Source: an uncultured Faecalibacterium sp. (GTDB lineage Bacteria; Bacillota; Clostridia; Oscillospirales; Ruminococcaceae). From it: a stretch of DNA of 64,000 bases. The stretch lies in the NCBI GenBank assembly GCA_934561115.1, contig CAKTFS010000006.1:1-64000 (forward strand), given 5' to 3'. The notes beneath the pieces are model-generated. The model ran no database searches, was not told the DNA's origin, and worked only from the letters and a program-made list of their open reading frames with translations. Positions 1 to 6,814 of this stretch are shown here, one piece after another (the stretch's first letter is position 1; every line of letters starts with the position of its first letter). A program made the position numbers and the translations under genes.

Positions 1-168
1 AGCGCCACCACGGTGCAGCTGGTGTCGGTGTGCTTCTCGGTGTTCATTGCGGTGCTGCTGACCTACGCGGGCAGCATCTGGCAGCTTTCCATCGCCACGG
101 TGCTGATGTATCAGGCCGCCTGGAGCGCTTTGAGCATCGCCGTCTGCGCCCTGAAGCAGCATAGTTGA
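1..168 (+). CDS. C-terminal end of an integral membrane protein (partial)
   Basis: The first 55 codons are open from base 1 to a TGA at 166-168, so the gene starts upstream of the window. The visible peptide is almost wholly hydrophobic, with one long membrane segment followed by another after a short loop, and ends in a short polar tail (ALKQHS). GC-rich third positions match the neighbouring genes. The fragment has no motif I can assign to a transporter family, so no function is given. It converges with the symporter gene on the other strand, and a family A repeat lies between them. Confidence 0.6.
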   Translation, partial: SATTVQLVSVCFSVFIAVLLTYAGSIWQLSIATVLMYQAAWSALSIAVCALKQHS

Positions 169-220
169 TTTTTATAGCAAGGGGGCAAGGCAGGCAGCAT
201 TTGCAGCTGCTGTTTCCGGT

Positions 221-342
221 TACGACCCCTTCCGTGAAAATACAATCCCGGAAAGTCCGCAGACTTTCCGGGATTGTTCTAATAAAAAATAGTTTTTCCG
301 CTGTTTTTGCCCAGAGCAACGCGGCGGGCATTTTAAATCGTC
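221..342 (+). repeat. Family A twin-hairpin repeat, copy A1
   Basis: Hairpin 1 has a perfect 15-bp stem (242-256 with 263-277) around the loop CCGCAG. Hairpin 2 (308-330) pairs TGCCC with GGGCA around AGAGCAACGCGGC. It starts with the CCGTGAAAA box and ends with ATTTTAAATCGTC, both shared with other copies. Confidence 0.8.
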
Positions 343-352
343 TATCTGAAAA

Positions 353-388
353 GAAGCCGCCGCACAACGTATTATGTGCGGCGGCTTC
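353..388 (-). terminator. Rho-independent terminator of the AGCS symporter gene
   Basis: A GC-rich inverted repeat (GAAGCCGCCGCACA arm) lies just beyond the symporter stop codon. On the minus strand a short run of T follows it. Confidence 0.7.
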
Positions 389-390
389 TT

Positions 391-1776
391 TCAGTGTAGC
401 TTTTTGCGCTTTTCGTAGTTATTGAGGGCGGTCAGCGCCTCGCCGGAAAGGGGAATGAGTGCCAGCATATTGAAGATGGTCATCAGTCCGATGCCCACAT
501 CGCCCAGATCCCACACCACGGTGTAGGCCTGTGTGCCGCCCACCAGCAGCATGACCAGCGCCAGCAGCTTGTAGGCGGTCTGGCTCCACCAGTTGTCGCC
601 GCACAGGTAGGCCACGTTGCCCCGGGCGTAGTACAGTACCCCCAGAAAGGTGGAGAAGCTGAACAGTGCCAGGATCACCGCAATGAACACGATGCCGAAG
701 CTGCCCAGATGGTACTGCATGGCGGTCTGTAAAAGGTCCATACCGGTCAGCCCGGCGGTGATCTCCTGCGGTACCAGCAGCATCAGAAAGGCGGTGCAGC
801 TGCAGATGACCACCGTGTCGATCAATACGCCCAGTGCCTGTACAAGACCCATCTTTACCGGGTCGTCGCACTCGGCAGCGGCAGCGGCGCAGGGGGCAGA
901 GCCACTGCCGGCTTCATTGGAGAACAGCCCGCGCTTGACACCGTTCATCAGCACTGCGCCAAAGCCGCCTGCGGCCACCTGACGCAGGCCGAAGGCCTCG
1001 GCAAAGATGCGTGCCAGTACGGCGGGCAGCTGCCGGAGATTCAGCACCACGATGCCTACTGTGATGACAAAATAGCACACCGCCATGACCGGCACGATGA
1101 AGTCAAGGCTTTTTACGGTGGCGTTCTTGCGCAGCACGATCAGCGCCGCCAGCAGGGTAAGCACTACAGTGGTGGCCAGCGGCGGGACGTGAAAGGCGTT
1201 TTCAAAGGCAGAACTGACCGAGTTGGAGATGACCTGACTGATGCCGCACCAGCAGATCAGCCCGGACACCGCAAACAGCGCTGCGCACACGGAGCGCTTG
1301 AGCTTTTTGCCCCGCTTGCGCTCGGCCAGCACATGGAGGTAGTAGGCCGGGCCGCCCCGCCAGCCGCCGTACAGCGGGTCCGGCACACGGTACTTCTGTG
1401 CCAGAGTGGACTCCACAAAGGAGGTGGAAGCACCCAGCAGCGCAGTGACCCACATCCAGAACACCGCGCCCGCACCGCCTGCCGAAACAGCGGCCACCAC
1501 GCCCACAAGGTTGCCCATGCCCACCCGGGTGGCGGTGGAGATGACCAGTGTCTGGAAGGAGGAAAGCCCGCCCGCAGCCTGCTTTTTTTCGCACACTGCG
1601 CCGATCATATCCCGGAACAGGCGCACCGGCAGCAGCCTTGTGCGCAGGGTAAAGCCGATACCGGCTGCAAACAGCAGCACCACCATAAAGGAGATACCAA
1701 TGCCGCCTGCCACCGGCAGGGTGAACAGATCGCCCCACAGCAGGCGGTAAAGCGCTTCGATCAGATCAACTATCAA
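391..1776 (-). CDS. Sodium:alanine/glycine symporter (AGCS family)
   Basis: A 461-residue polytopic membrane protein with the hallmarks of the AGCS family: the SFMVVLLFAAGIGFTLRTR start, the GMGNLVGVVAAV stretch at about residue 88 and the FSNEAGSGSAPCAAAAA segment near 280. Members import alanine or glycine with sodium at the cytoplasmic membrane. The start codon is TTG at 1776, chosen because AGGAGG (1785-1790) sits 8 nt upstream and no ATG fits. It is followed by its own terminator and appears monocistronic. The exact substrate cannot be read from sequence. Confidence 0.9.
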   Translation of the reverse strand: MIVDLIEALYRLLWGDLFTLPVAGGIGISFMVVLLFAAGIGFTLRTRLLPVRLFRDMIGAVCEKKQAAGGLSSFQTLVISTATRVGMGNLVGVVAAVSAGGAGAVFWMWVTALLGASTSFVESTLAQKYRVPDPLYGGWRGGPAYYLHVLAERKRGKKLKRSVCAALFAVSGLICWCGISQVISNSVSSAFENAFHVPPLATTVVLTLLAALIVLRKNATVKSLDFIVPVMAVCYFVITVGIVVLNLRQLPAVLARIFAEAFGLRQVAAGGFGAVLMNGVKRGLFSNEAGSGSAPCAAAAAECDDPVKMGLVQALGVLIDTVVICSCTAFLMLLVPQEITAGLTGMDLLQTAMQYHLGSFGIVFIAVILALFSFSTFLGVLYYARGNVAYLCGDNWWSQTAYKLLALVMLLVGGTQAYTVVWDLGDVGIGLMTIFNMLALIPLSGEALTALNNYEKRKKLH

Positions 1777-1889
1777 GAAAACAGCCTCCTGTACTTTTGA
1801 GAAATAAAGTTACTACTTCATTATAGTACAGCACAGAAGAATTGTAAAATCTAAAATATTGATAGAAAGAATCGATAGAACGGGATAGC

Positions 1890-1918
1890 TTGACAAATCA
1901 CATAGCTTCGATTATACT
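1890..1918 (+). promoter_or_regulatory. Sigma-A promoter of the putative antitoxin RNA
   Basis: TTGACA (1890-1895), exactly 17 nt of spacer, then TATACT (1913-1918): close to consensus. No ORF with a ribosome site follows before the terminator at 1970-2018, so the product is probably an untranslated RNA. Confidence 0.8.
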
Positions 1919-1924
1919 ACAAAC

Positions 1925-2019
1925 AGAAGGGGCGCTGACTGCAAGGGTCAGCTTTCCATCCCGCATGTCAAAAGATTGACCGCTCGAGTTGGGGAACTGT
2001 TAGGCGGTCAATCTTTTTT
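1925..2019 (+). ncRNA. Putative antisense antitoxin RNA of a type I toxin-antitoxin pair
   Basis: Transcription from the 1890-1918 promoter would give an RNA of about 95 nt ending at the hairpin 1970-2017. It contains an early small hairpin (GCTGAC near 1934 with GTCAGC near 1947). Its 3' half is complementary to the end of the opposing small-protein mRNA, including the last codon and the stop. This matches the TxpA/RatA type of Bacillus, where the antitoxin RNA overlaps the toxin 3' end. The role is inferred from architecture; no homologue search was done. Confidence 0.6.
1970..2018. terminator. Shared bidirectional terminator of toxin mRNA and antitoxin RNA
   Basis: A perfect 14-bp stem (1970-1983 with 2004-2017) with a T run on the plus side and a purine/T-rich edge on the other. 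The small-protein stop codon (2008-2010) lies inside the stem. Confidence 0.75.
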
Positions 2020-2145
2020 GTTATCATCGTTTTTCATCTGGGAAAACTTTGCCATGACCTCAAAGGTCAAATGGATCACATCCACGATCAAACTCAGCAA
2101 TGCGAGAATGAACGTGAGAAGTGCGAGAGTCTCCAACAGAGTCAT
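2008..2145 (-). CDS. Small hydrophobic protein, putative type I (holin-like) toxin
   Basis: This 45-residue ORF starts with ATG at 2145, 7-8 nt after GGGAGGG. Residues 2-30 form one continuous hydrophobic helix (TLLETLALLTFILALLSLIV), followed by a charged lysine/asparagine/aspartate tail ending KNDDNKKD. This is the usual form of TxpA/BsrG and holin-like type I toxins, which insert in the membrane. The gene has its own promoter (2298-2326), a long leader of about 145 nt, and a 3' end covered by an opposing RNA. The family assignment rests on size, topology and arrangement. A short membrane regulatory peptide is an alternative. Confidence 0.65.
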   Translation of the reverse strand: MTLLETLALLTFILALLSLIVDVIHLTFEVMAKFSQMKNDDNKKD

Positions 2146-2297
2146 TCGATATCCCTCCCTTCGCCTTCAAGGCTCCGGGCAGGGCACTTCAAAAAAGTTT
2201 CTTCCCGGAACCTCTGCTTGTTCTATGTAAAAATAGAAAAACAGCGACGCGGGATAGAAAGCATGACCACCAATTTTGCAATCAGCGCCTTATTGTT

Positions 2298-2326
2298 ATT
2301 CTAACATAATCTTTTATAGATTACAA
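2298..2326 (-). promoter_or_regulatory. Promoter of the small hydrophobic protein gene
   Basis: On the minus strand TTGTAA (2326-2321), a 17-nt spacer and TAGAAT (2303-2298). It predicts a start near 2290 and a 5' leader of about 145 nt before the ATG, long enough to fold and hide the ribosome site, as known for type I toxins. Confidence 0.6.
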
Positions 2327-2330
2327 CATA

Positions 2331-2358
2331 AAAGCCGCCCGGTTATGCCGGGCGGCGG
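2331..2358 (-). terminator. Terminator of the thi operon
   Basis: GCCGCCCGG pairs with CCGGGCGGC just downstream of the thiC stop, followed on the minus strand by TTTTATG. Confidence 0.75.
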
Positions 2359-2389
2359 AGGAAGAAGCGCCTTTCAGCGCGGGAAAAGC

Positions 2390-3700
2390 TTACAGGATAT
2401 CGATGTATTCACCGGCCAGCGCCTTGTTCATGCTGCGCACGGCGCAGAACTTGCCGCACATGCTGCAGGTGTCGCTGTGGTCGTCCTCGGGCAGGCGGGC
2501 ATCACGGATGGCCTTGGCGGTCTCGGGGTCCAACGCGCAGGCGAACTGTGCATCCCAGTCCAGTACGCGGCGGGCATCGCCCATCTTGTCGTCAATGTCC
2601 CGGGCGTGGGGGATGCCCTTGGCAATGTCGGCGGCGTGGGCGGCGATCTTGGAGGCCACGATGCCCTGCTTGACATCCTCCACATTGGGCAGTGCCAGAT
2701 GCTCGGCGGGGGTCACATAGCACAGGAAGGCCGCACCGCTGGCAGCTGCCACTGCGCCGCCGATGGCAGCGGTGATGTGGTCGTAGCCGGGGGCGATATC
2801 GGTGACCAGAGGTCCCAGCACATAGAAGGGTGCGCCCATGCAGATGCTCTTCTGCACCTCCATGTTGGCGGCGACCTGATTCAGGGGCACATGGCCGGGG
2901 CCTTCCACCATCACTTGCACGTTGTGTGCCCATGCGCGCTTGGTCAGCTCGCCCAGACGCACCAGCTCTTCGATCTGGCACACGTCGGTGGCGTCAGCCA
3001 GACAGCCGGGACGGCAGGCGTCGCCCAGAGAGATGGTCACATCATGCTCGGCGCAGATCTCGCAGATCTCGTCAAAGTGCTCGTAGAAGGGGTTCTCGTT
3101 GCCGGTCATGCTCATCCACGCAAACACCAGAGAGCCGCCGCGGCTCACGATATTCATCTTGCGCTTGTGCTTGCGGATCTGCTCGATGGTCTTGCGGGTG
3201 ATGCCGCAGTGCAGGGTAACAAAGTCCACGCCGTCCTCTGCGTGCAGACGCACCACATCGATGAAGTCCTGTGCGGTCAGCTCAGCCAGATCCCGCTGGT
3301 AGTGGATGACCGAATCATACACCGGCACAGTGCCGATCATCACCGGGCACTCGTGGGTCAGCTTCTGGCGGAAGGGCTGGGTGTTGCCGTGGCTGGACAG
3401 ATCCATAATGGCTTCTGCGCCCATGTTCACGGCGCTCATCACCTTCTGCATCTCGATGTTGTAGTCCTTGCAGTCGCGGGAGACGCCAAGGTTCACGTTG
3501 ATCTTGGTGCGCAGCATGGAGCCAACGCCCTCGGGGTTCAGGCACTTGTGGTGCTTGTTGGCGGGGATGGCTACCTTGCCCTCGGCGACCCACTGGCGGA
3601 TCTCCTCGGTGGTGCGGTATTCCTTTTTGGCTACGATCTCCATCTCCGGGGTAACGATGCCCTTGCGGGCGGCATCCATCTGGGTGGTATAAGTCTGCAT
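2390..3700 (-). CDS. thiC: Phosphomethylpyrimidine synthase ThiC
   Basis: ThiC is the radical-SAM enzyme that rearranges aminoimidazole ribotide into the HMP-phosphate half of thiamine. The reading frame extends upstream, but GGAGG lies about 10 nt before the ATG at 3700, giving 436 residues starting [14 protein letters not shown], close to the short clostridial form. Visible family blocks include [38 protein letters not shown] and [11 protein letters not shown]. The C-terminal iron-sulfur motif is C-SM-C-GKF-C, one residue shorter than the CX2CX4C of long forms. It is the last gene of thiW-thiM-thiE-thiC. The 205 bp between thiE and thiC hold no recognised signal. Confidence 0.95.
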   Translation of the reverse strand: MQTYTTQMDAARKGIVTPEMEIVAKKEYRTTEEIRQWVAEGKVAIPANKHHKCLNPEGVGSMLRTKINVNLGVSRDCKDYNIEMQKVMSAVNMGAEAIMDLSSHGNTQPFRQKLTHECPVMIGTVPVYDSVIHYQRDLAELTAQDFIDVVRLHAEDGVDFVTLHCGITRKTIEQIRKHKRKMNIVSRGGSLVFAWMSMTGNENPFYEHFDEICEICAEHDVTISLGDACRPGCLADATDVCQIEELVRLGELTKRAWAHNVQVMVEGPGHVPLNQVAANMEVQKSICMGAPFYVLGPLVTDIAPGYDHITAAIGGAVAAASGAAFLCYVTPAEHLALPNVEDVKQGIVASKIAAHAADIAKGIPHARDIDDKMGDARRVLDWDAQFACALDPETAKAIRDARLPEDDHSDTCSMCGKFCAVRSMNKALAGEYIDIL

Positions 3701-3905
3701 ACGCTGTGTTCCTCCAAATGACAGTTTATCTCTGAACAGCAGGGTGCTGGTCATACAAAGGGAGTTGCAGGTAGCCGTCATTCAGAAAAAACAGTACGCT
3801 CTGGATGCCGGCACCTGCGCAAAATACGCTTTTCATGTTGATTTTCTCCATGAATTTTGTAACGCGGCCCAAGGTGGTGCCCCCGGTTTGCCGCGGGATG
3901 ATAGG
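3701..3905. other. thiE-thiC spacer, no gene
   Basis: A 205-bp gap. It contains a possible 41-codon minus-strand ORF from ATG at about 3850 with no ribosome site. I see no riboswitch or promoter. Confidence 0.4.
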
Positions 3906-4544
3906 TTATTTTATGATCTGCTCCGAAAGGGCGCGCAGCTCACGGCACTCGGCCTCGATGTCCTTTGCGGCAAAGATAGCGCTTACCAGCGCCACGCCGT
4001 CCACGCCGGTGCCCTTGAGCTGCAGGATGTTCTCCTTATGGATGCCGCCAATGGCCACCACCGGCACGTCCACGGCGTTGCAGATGTCCAGCAGGGTCTG
4101 CCGGGGCATCTCGCTTACGTCCGTCTTGGTGTGGGTGGCGAACACCGCGCCCACGCCCAGATAATCCGCGCCATGCGCCACAGCGTCCAGCGCTTCCTGT
4201 ACCGTGTGGGCGGAAACGCCGATCATCACGCCGTCGCCCACGCGCTGGCGCACCTGTGCGGCGGCCATATCGTCCTGCCCCACATGGATGCCCTCGGCGT
4301 GGCACTGCAAGGCCACTTCCACATTATCGTTGATGAACAGCGGCACACCGTACTGCTGGCACAGGGCGTGGATCTGGATGGCTTCCTGCAAAAAATCTGC
4401 GTCGCCCAGCTGCTTTTCCCGCAGCTGCACGCAGGTGGCGCCGCCCTTCAGGGCACATTCCACCTGCTGATACAAAGTCTGCTCGCCCACCCATGCGCGG
4501 TCGGTCACCGCGTACAGGAGCATGGTGTGTTTATCGCACTTCAT
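3906..4544 (-). CDS. thiE: Thiamine-phosphate synthase ThiE
   Basis: A 212-residue TIM-barrel enzyme that joins HMP-diphosphate and thiazole phosphate to give thiamine phosphate. Typical blocks are LYAVTDR at the N terminus, QLREKQL near residue 42, LFINDNVEVAL, EGIHVGQDD (phosphate and magnesium side), LGVGAVFATHTKTD and VAIGGIH. The ATG at 4544 lies inside the end of thiM (14-nt overlap), implying translational coupling. With ThiW/ThiM supplying salvaged thiazole and ThiC making the pyrimidine, ThiE is the joining step. ThiD is not in this window and must be elsewhere. Confidence 0.95.
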   Translation of the reverse strand: MKCDKHTMLLYAVTDRAWVGEQTLYQQVECALKGGATCVQLREKQLGDADFLQEAIQIHALCQQYGVPLFINDNVEVALQCHAEGIHVGQDDMAAAQVRQRVGDGVMIGVSAHTVQEALDAVAHGADYLGVGAVFATHTKTDVSEMPRQTLLDICNAVDVPVVAIGGIHKENILQLKGTGVDGVALVSAIFAAKDIEAECRELRALSEQIIK

Positions 4545-5352
4545 AGTTTGCGCCTTTCTCCAGCTGTTCGGGGGTCATGTTGTAAATGGCATCAATGATG
4601 TAATTGCGGTAGGTGGCGTTGCCGTCCTGCGGGGTGAGCCGCCGGTGGGCAACTTCGCCCGCCAGACCCATGGCGCACACCGCCGCAGCGGCAGCTTCCA
4701 GCGGGTGGCCGGGGTTGGCGGTGACAAAGGCCGTCGTCAGGGCAGAAAGCTGACAGCCCGTGCCGGTGATGCTGCTCATCATGGCGTTGCCGTTGCGGAT
4801 GCAGTAGGCTTTTTGTGCATCGGCTACGATGTCGATAGCACCGGTAATGGCCACCACCGCACCAGTGCGGGCCGCAAAGGCCTTGGCAAAAGCCACGGCG
4901 CTGTCCAAGTTCTCCTCGGTCACCTTGTCGGCTACGTCCGCATCCACGCCCTTGGTGGTGCCTGCACCGGAGGCAAGGGTCTTGATCTCCGAGATGTTGC
5001 CCCGGATCACTGTGAACTGCACCTCCCGCAGCAGACGGAAGGCGGTGTCGGTACGCAGCTGGGAAGCGCCTGCGCCCACCGGGTCCAGCACCACGGGGTG
5101 TCCCAGTTGATTGGCTTTTTTGCCCGCCAGCAGCATACTGGTGACAGTGCGGCTGTTCAGCGTGCCGATGTTGATGTTCAGCCCGCCGCAGATGGCGGTG
5201 ATCTCCTCCACCTCGGCGGCATCATCGGCCATGATGGGGGAGGCACCGCAGGCCAGCACCATGTTGGCGCAGTCGTTCACGGTGACGTAGTTGGTGATGT
5301 TGTGGATCAGAGGGCAGCGGTTGCGCAGGTTCTCAAAGGCTGTCTTGAGCAT
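4531..5352 (-). CDS. thiM: Hydroxyethylthiazole kinase ThiM
   Basis: ThiM phosphorylates the salvaged thiazole alcohol (HET). Its 273 residues show the ribokinase-like fold signatures CPLIHNITNYVTVNDCANM, a DPVGAGASQLR substrate loop, IRGNISEI and the catalytic GTGCQLSALTTAF block near the C terminus. The frame is open to a GTG at 5361, but that codon overlaps GGAGG. The ATG at 5352 is 8 nt from GGAGG and is preferred. It lies 15 nt after thiW and overlaps thiE by 14 nt. Confidence 0.93.
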   Translation of the reverse strand: MLKTAFENLRNRCPLIHNITNYVTVNDCANMVLACGASPIMADDAAEVEEITAICGGLNINIGTLNSRTVTSMLLAGKKANQLGHPVVLDPVGAGASQLRTDTAFRLLREVQFTVIRGNISEIKTLASGAGTTKGVDADVADKVTEENLDSAVAFAKAFAARTGAVVAITGAIDIVADAQKAYCIRNGNAMMSSITGTGCQLSALTTAFVTANPGHPLEAAAAAVCAMGLAGEVAHRRLTPQDGNATYRNYIIDAIYNMTPEQLEKGANYEVR

Positions 5353-5367
5353 TCCGGCCACCTCCGG

Positions 5368-5883
5368 TCAGGAAAGGCTGCTCTGCATGGAGCGCAGAGC
5401 ACCGGAGCGCTGCAGGCTGAACACCACAGCACCGGCGATCACAGCACCCACGGCGGTGGAGATGAGGAAGGGCACGATGTAGGCGTAGAAGGCGATATCC
5501 GCAGCGCTCTTGCCCATCAGGAAGATGGCCACAGGCCATGCGCACAGGCCGCCCAGAATGCTGGTGCCGAACACCTCGCCCACCACGGTAGCGATCAGGT
5601 TTTTGGTCTTGTGGTATGCAAGGCCGCACAGCAGCGCACCGAACATACTGCCCGGGAAAGCCATCAGGCTGCCCAGACCCAGCAGGTTGCGCAGCAGGGA
5701 GGCCACAAAGGCCACGCCTACACCCCACCAGGGCCCCAGCAGAACGGCGCACAGCACGTTGACCATGTGCTGCACCGGGGCGCACTTGCTGCCGAACATG
5801 GGAAAGCTGAATACGCTGCCCACCACGCACAGGGCACAGAACATACCGGCGAGGGCAAGCTTTTTGACAGAGAGATTCTTCAT
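5368..5883 (-). CDS. thiW: ThiW, thiazole-specific ECF transporter S component
   Basis: A 171-residue membrane protein with about six hydrophobic segments and the ThiW opening KKLALAGMFCALCVVGS, then FPMFGSKCAPVQHMVN. S components of this group bind hydroxyethylthiazole and work with shared EcfA/EcfT energising subunits, which are not present here. The ATG at 5883 was chosen over an open frame extending to 6048 because AAAAGGAG precedes it and the upstream part lies in the terminator/leader region. First gene after the TPP riboswitch and ahead of thiM, as expected for thiazole salvage. Confidence 0.88.
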   Translation of the reverse strand: MKNLSVKKLALAGMFCALCVVGSVFSFPMFGSKCAPVQHMVNVLCAVLLGPWWGVGVAFVASLLRNLLGLGSLMAFPGSMFGALLCGLAYHKTKNLIATVVGEVFGTSILGGLCAWPVAIFLMGKSAADIAFYAYIVPFLISTAVGAVIAGAVVFSLQRSGALRSMQSSLS

Positions 5884-6105
5884 GATAAATTGGCTCCTTT
5901 TCAACCATCTGCGGCAGCACAGGACGAACACCGGCGCTCCCGCAACAAAACAGCCCGTGCCCGCCGCAAGGCGGGAACAGGTACGGAAGGTGCGGTCGAA
6001 ACTTACTGGTTTCCTCTCACGCCGGAACACGGCTTCCCATCGCTGCATTCATCCAAGGCTCAGGGCGCTCCCCCTCAGCCGGCTGCGGAACCTCCGCAGA
6101 GGGAC

Positions 6106-6140
6106 AAAAAAACAGGAGGAGCCCGGCGCGGCTCCTCCTG
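6106..6140 (-). terminator. Riboswitch-controlled terminator ahead of thiW
   Basis: An 11-bp GC-rich stem (CAGGAGGAGCC arm at 6113-6123, partner at 6130-6140) followed on the minus strand by seven T. It lies directly downstream of the TPP aptamer, so ligand binding probably favours termination. The stem also contains a GGAGG. Confidence 0.8.
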
Positions 6141-6161
6141 CAAAAAATCATAAAGGGTATG

Positions 6162-6246
6162 ACTTCCTACGGCGGCATTATCCGCATCAGGTAAAAGGGT
6201 CGAAGCTTGCTATACTTCCTCTCAGCCCGCTGCACGAGCTCCCCTG
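6162..6246 (-). promoter_or_regulatory. TPP riboswitch (THI element)
   Basis: The minus strand reads GGGGAGCT, GGGCTGAGAGGAAG, ACCCTTTTACCTGAT, GGATAATGCC and CGTAGGAAG in order, the conserved core of the TPP aptamer (CTGAGA plus ACCTGATCTGGATAATGCC-type box). It controls the thiW-thiM-thiE-thiC operon. Confidence 0.95.
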
Positions 6247-6263
6247 TGTTTGATTGTGACTGT

Positions 6264-6292
6264 ATTCTACACCTCTTTCCCCAAAAATGCAA
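6264..6292 (-). promoter_or_regulatory. Promoter of the thi operon
   Basis: TTGCAT (6292-6287), 17-nt spacer, TAGAAT (6269-6264) on the minus strand, about 20 nt ahead of the aptamer. Confidence 0.7.
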
Positions 6293-6336
6293 GAGGGAAG
6301 GGGGATGATTTGGAATGCGCTCCGCGGGGGAGGCAA

Positions 6337-6452
6337 GACGATTTGGAATGGCCTCCGCTTGCGCTCTGGCCATCTTCAGCGGAAAGATTATTTTTATTTC
6401 GCGTTTGTCGCGGCCTGCGGGCCGCTCCAAACGCTATTTTCACAAGTGGGGG
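6337..6452 (-). repeat. Family A twin-hairpin repeat, copy A6 (inverted)
   Basis: Reverse-oriented copy: ATGGCC/GGCCAT hairpin 2, then a long hairpin 1 (6401-6434) with loop CTGCGG, then the reversed CCGTGAAAA-like edge. A second partial end (GATTTGGAATGCGCTCCGCG) sits just upstream at 6307-6326. Confidence 0.75.
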
Positions 6453-6500
6453 TCGCAGAGGAAAACAGCATTTGCAGTCTGAAAGCGCTATTTTACCATT

Positions 6501-6709
6501 ACGACCCCTCCCGTGAAAAAGCATTTCAGCCAAGACCGCGTTTGCGCAGCAATGAAAGCCCCAGTGGGGCTTTTAAGCGGCAGAGCGGTCTGCGTTAGCA
6601 GATGGAGGGGCTTTGCCCCGACAAGCTCTGCAGGCTTGGCTGAAATGCAAATTAAAATCATAATTCCGCTATCTATGCGCAGAGCAACGCGGAGCGCATT
6701 TTTGATCGT
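6501..6709 (+). repeat. Family A twin-hairpin repeat, copy A2 (expanded)
   Basis: Same CCGTGAAAA start. The 14-nt arms at 6521-6534 and 6635-6648 pair perfectly but are separated by about 100 nt of further palindromes. Hairpin 2 (ATGCGC/GCGCAT, 6675-6699) has the standard AGAGCAACGCGGA loop. It looks like another repeat inserted in the loop of hairpin 1. Confidence 0.7.
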
Positions 6710-6737
6710 TGTGCTGTCAGATAAGCTGTAAAAACCA

Positions 6738-6773
6738 AAGCCGCCGTGCAGGGGTCTGCGCGGCGGCTTTGGT
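6738..6773 (-). terminator. Terminator of the cellobiose phosphorylase gene
   Basis: AAAGCCGCCG pairs with CGGCGGCTTT. On the minus strand GGTTTTTA follows. It lies about 40 bp after the stop codon. Confidence 0.7.
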
Positions 6774-6814
6774 CACAGAAAGGAGAATAATATGAAAAAG
6801 CAGAGAATTACGGT

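Noticed and set aside
1-168. FeoB or MATE C terminus for the partial gene
   Set aside because: Hydrophobic segments alone are not diagnostic; no family motif is visible in 55 residues.
2276-3721. Long plus-strand ORF opposite thiC (481 codons)
   Set aside because: It is a shadow frame: ThiC on the minus strand has all family motifs, and the shadow protein is His/Gly/Ala-rich with no motif. The same holds for long opposite-strand frames at 4522, 6917, 10832, 12264, 24133, 28952, 41545, 46961, 48805 and 57241.
3701-3905. Second TPP riboswitch before thiC
   Set aside because: None of the CTGAGA or ACCTGAT-type boxes occur here. One riboswitch at the head of the operon is enough.
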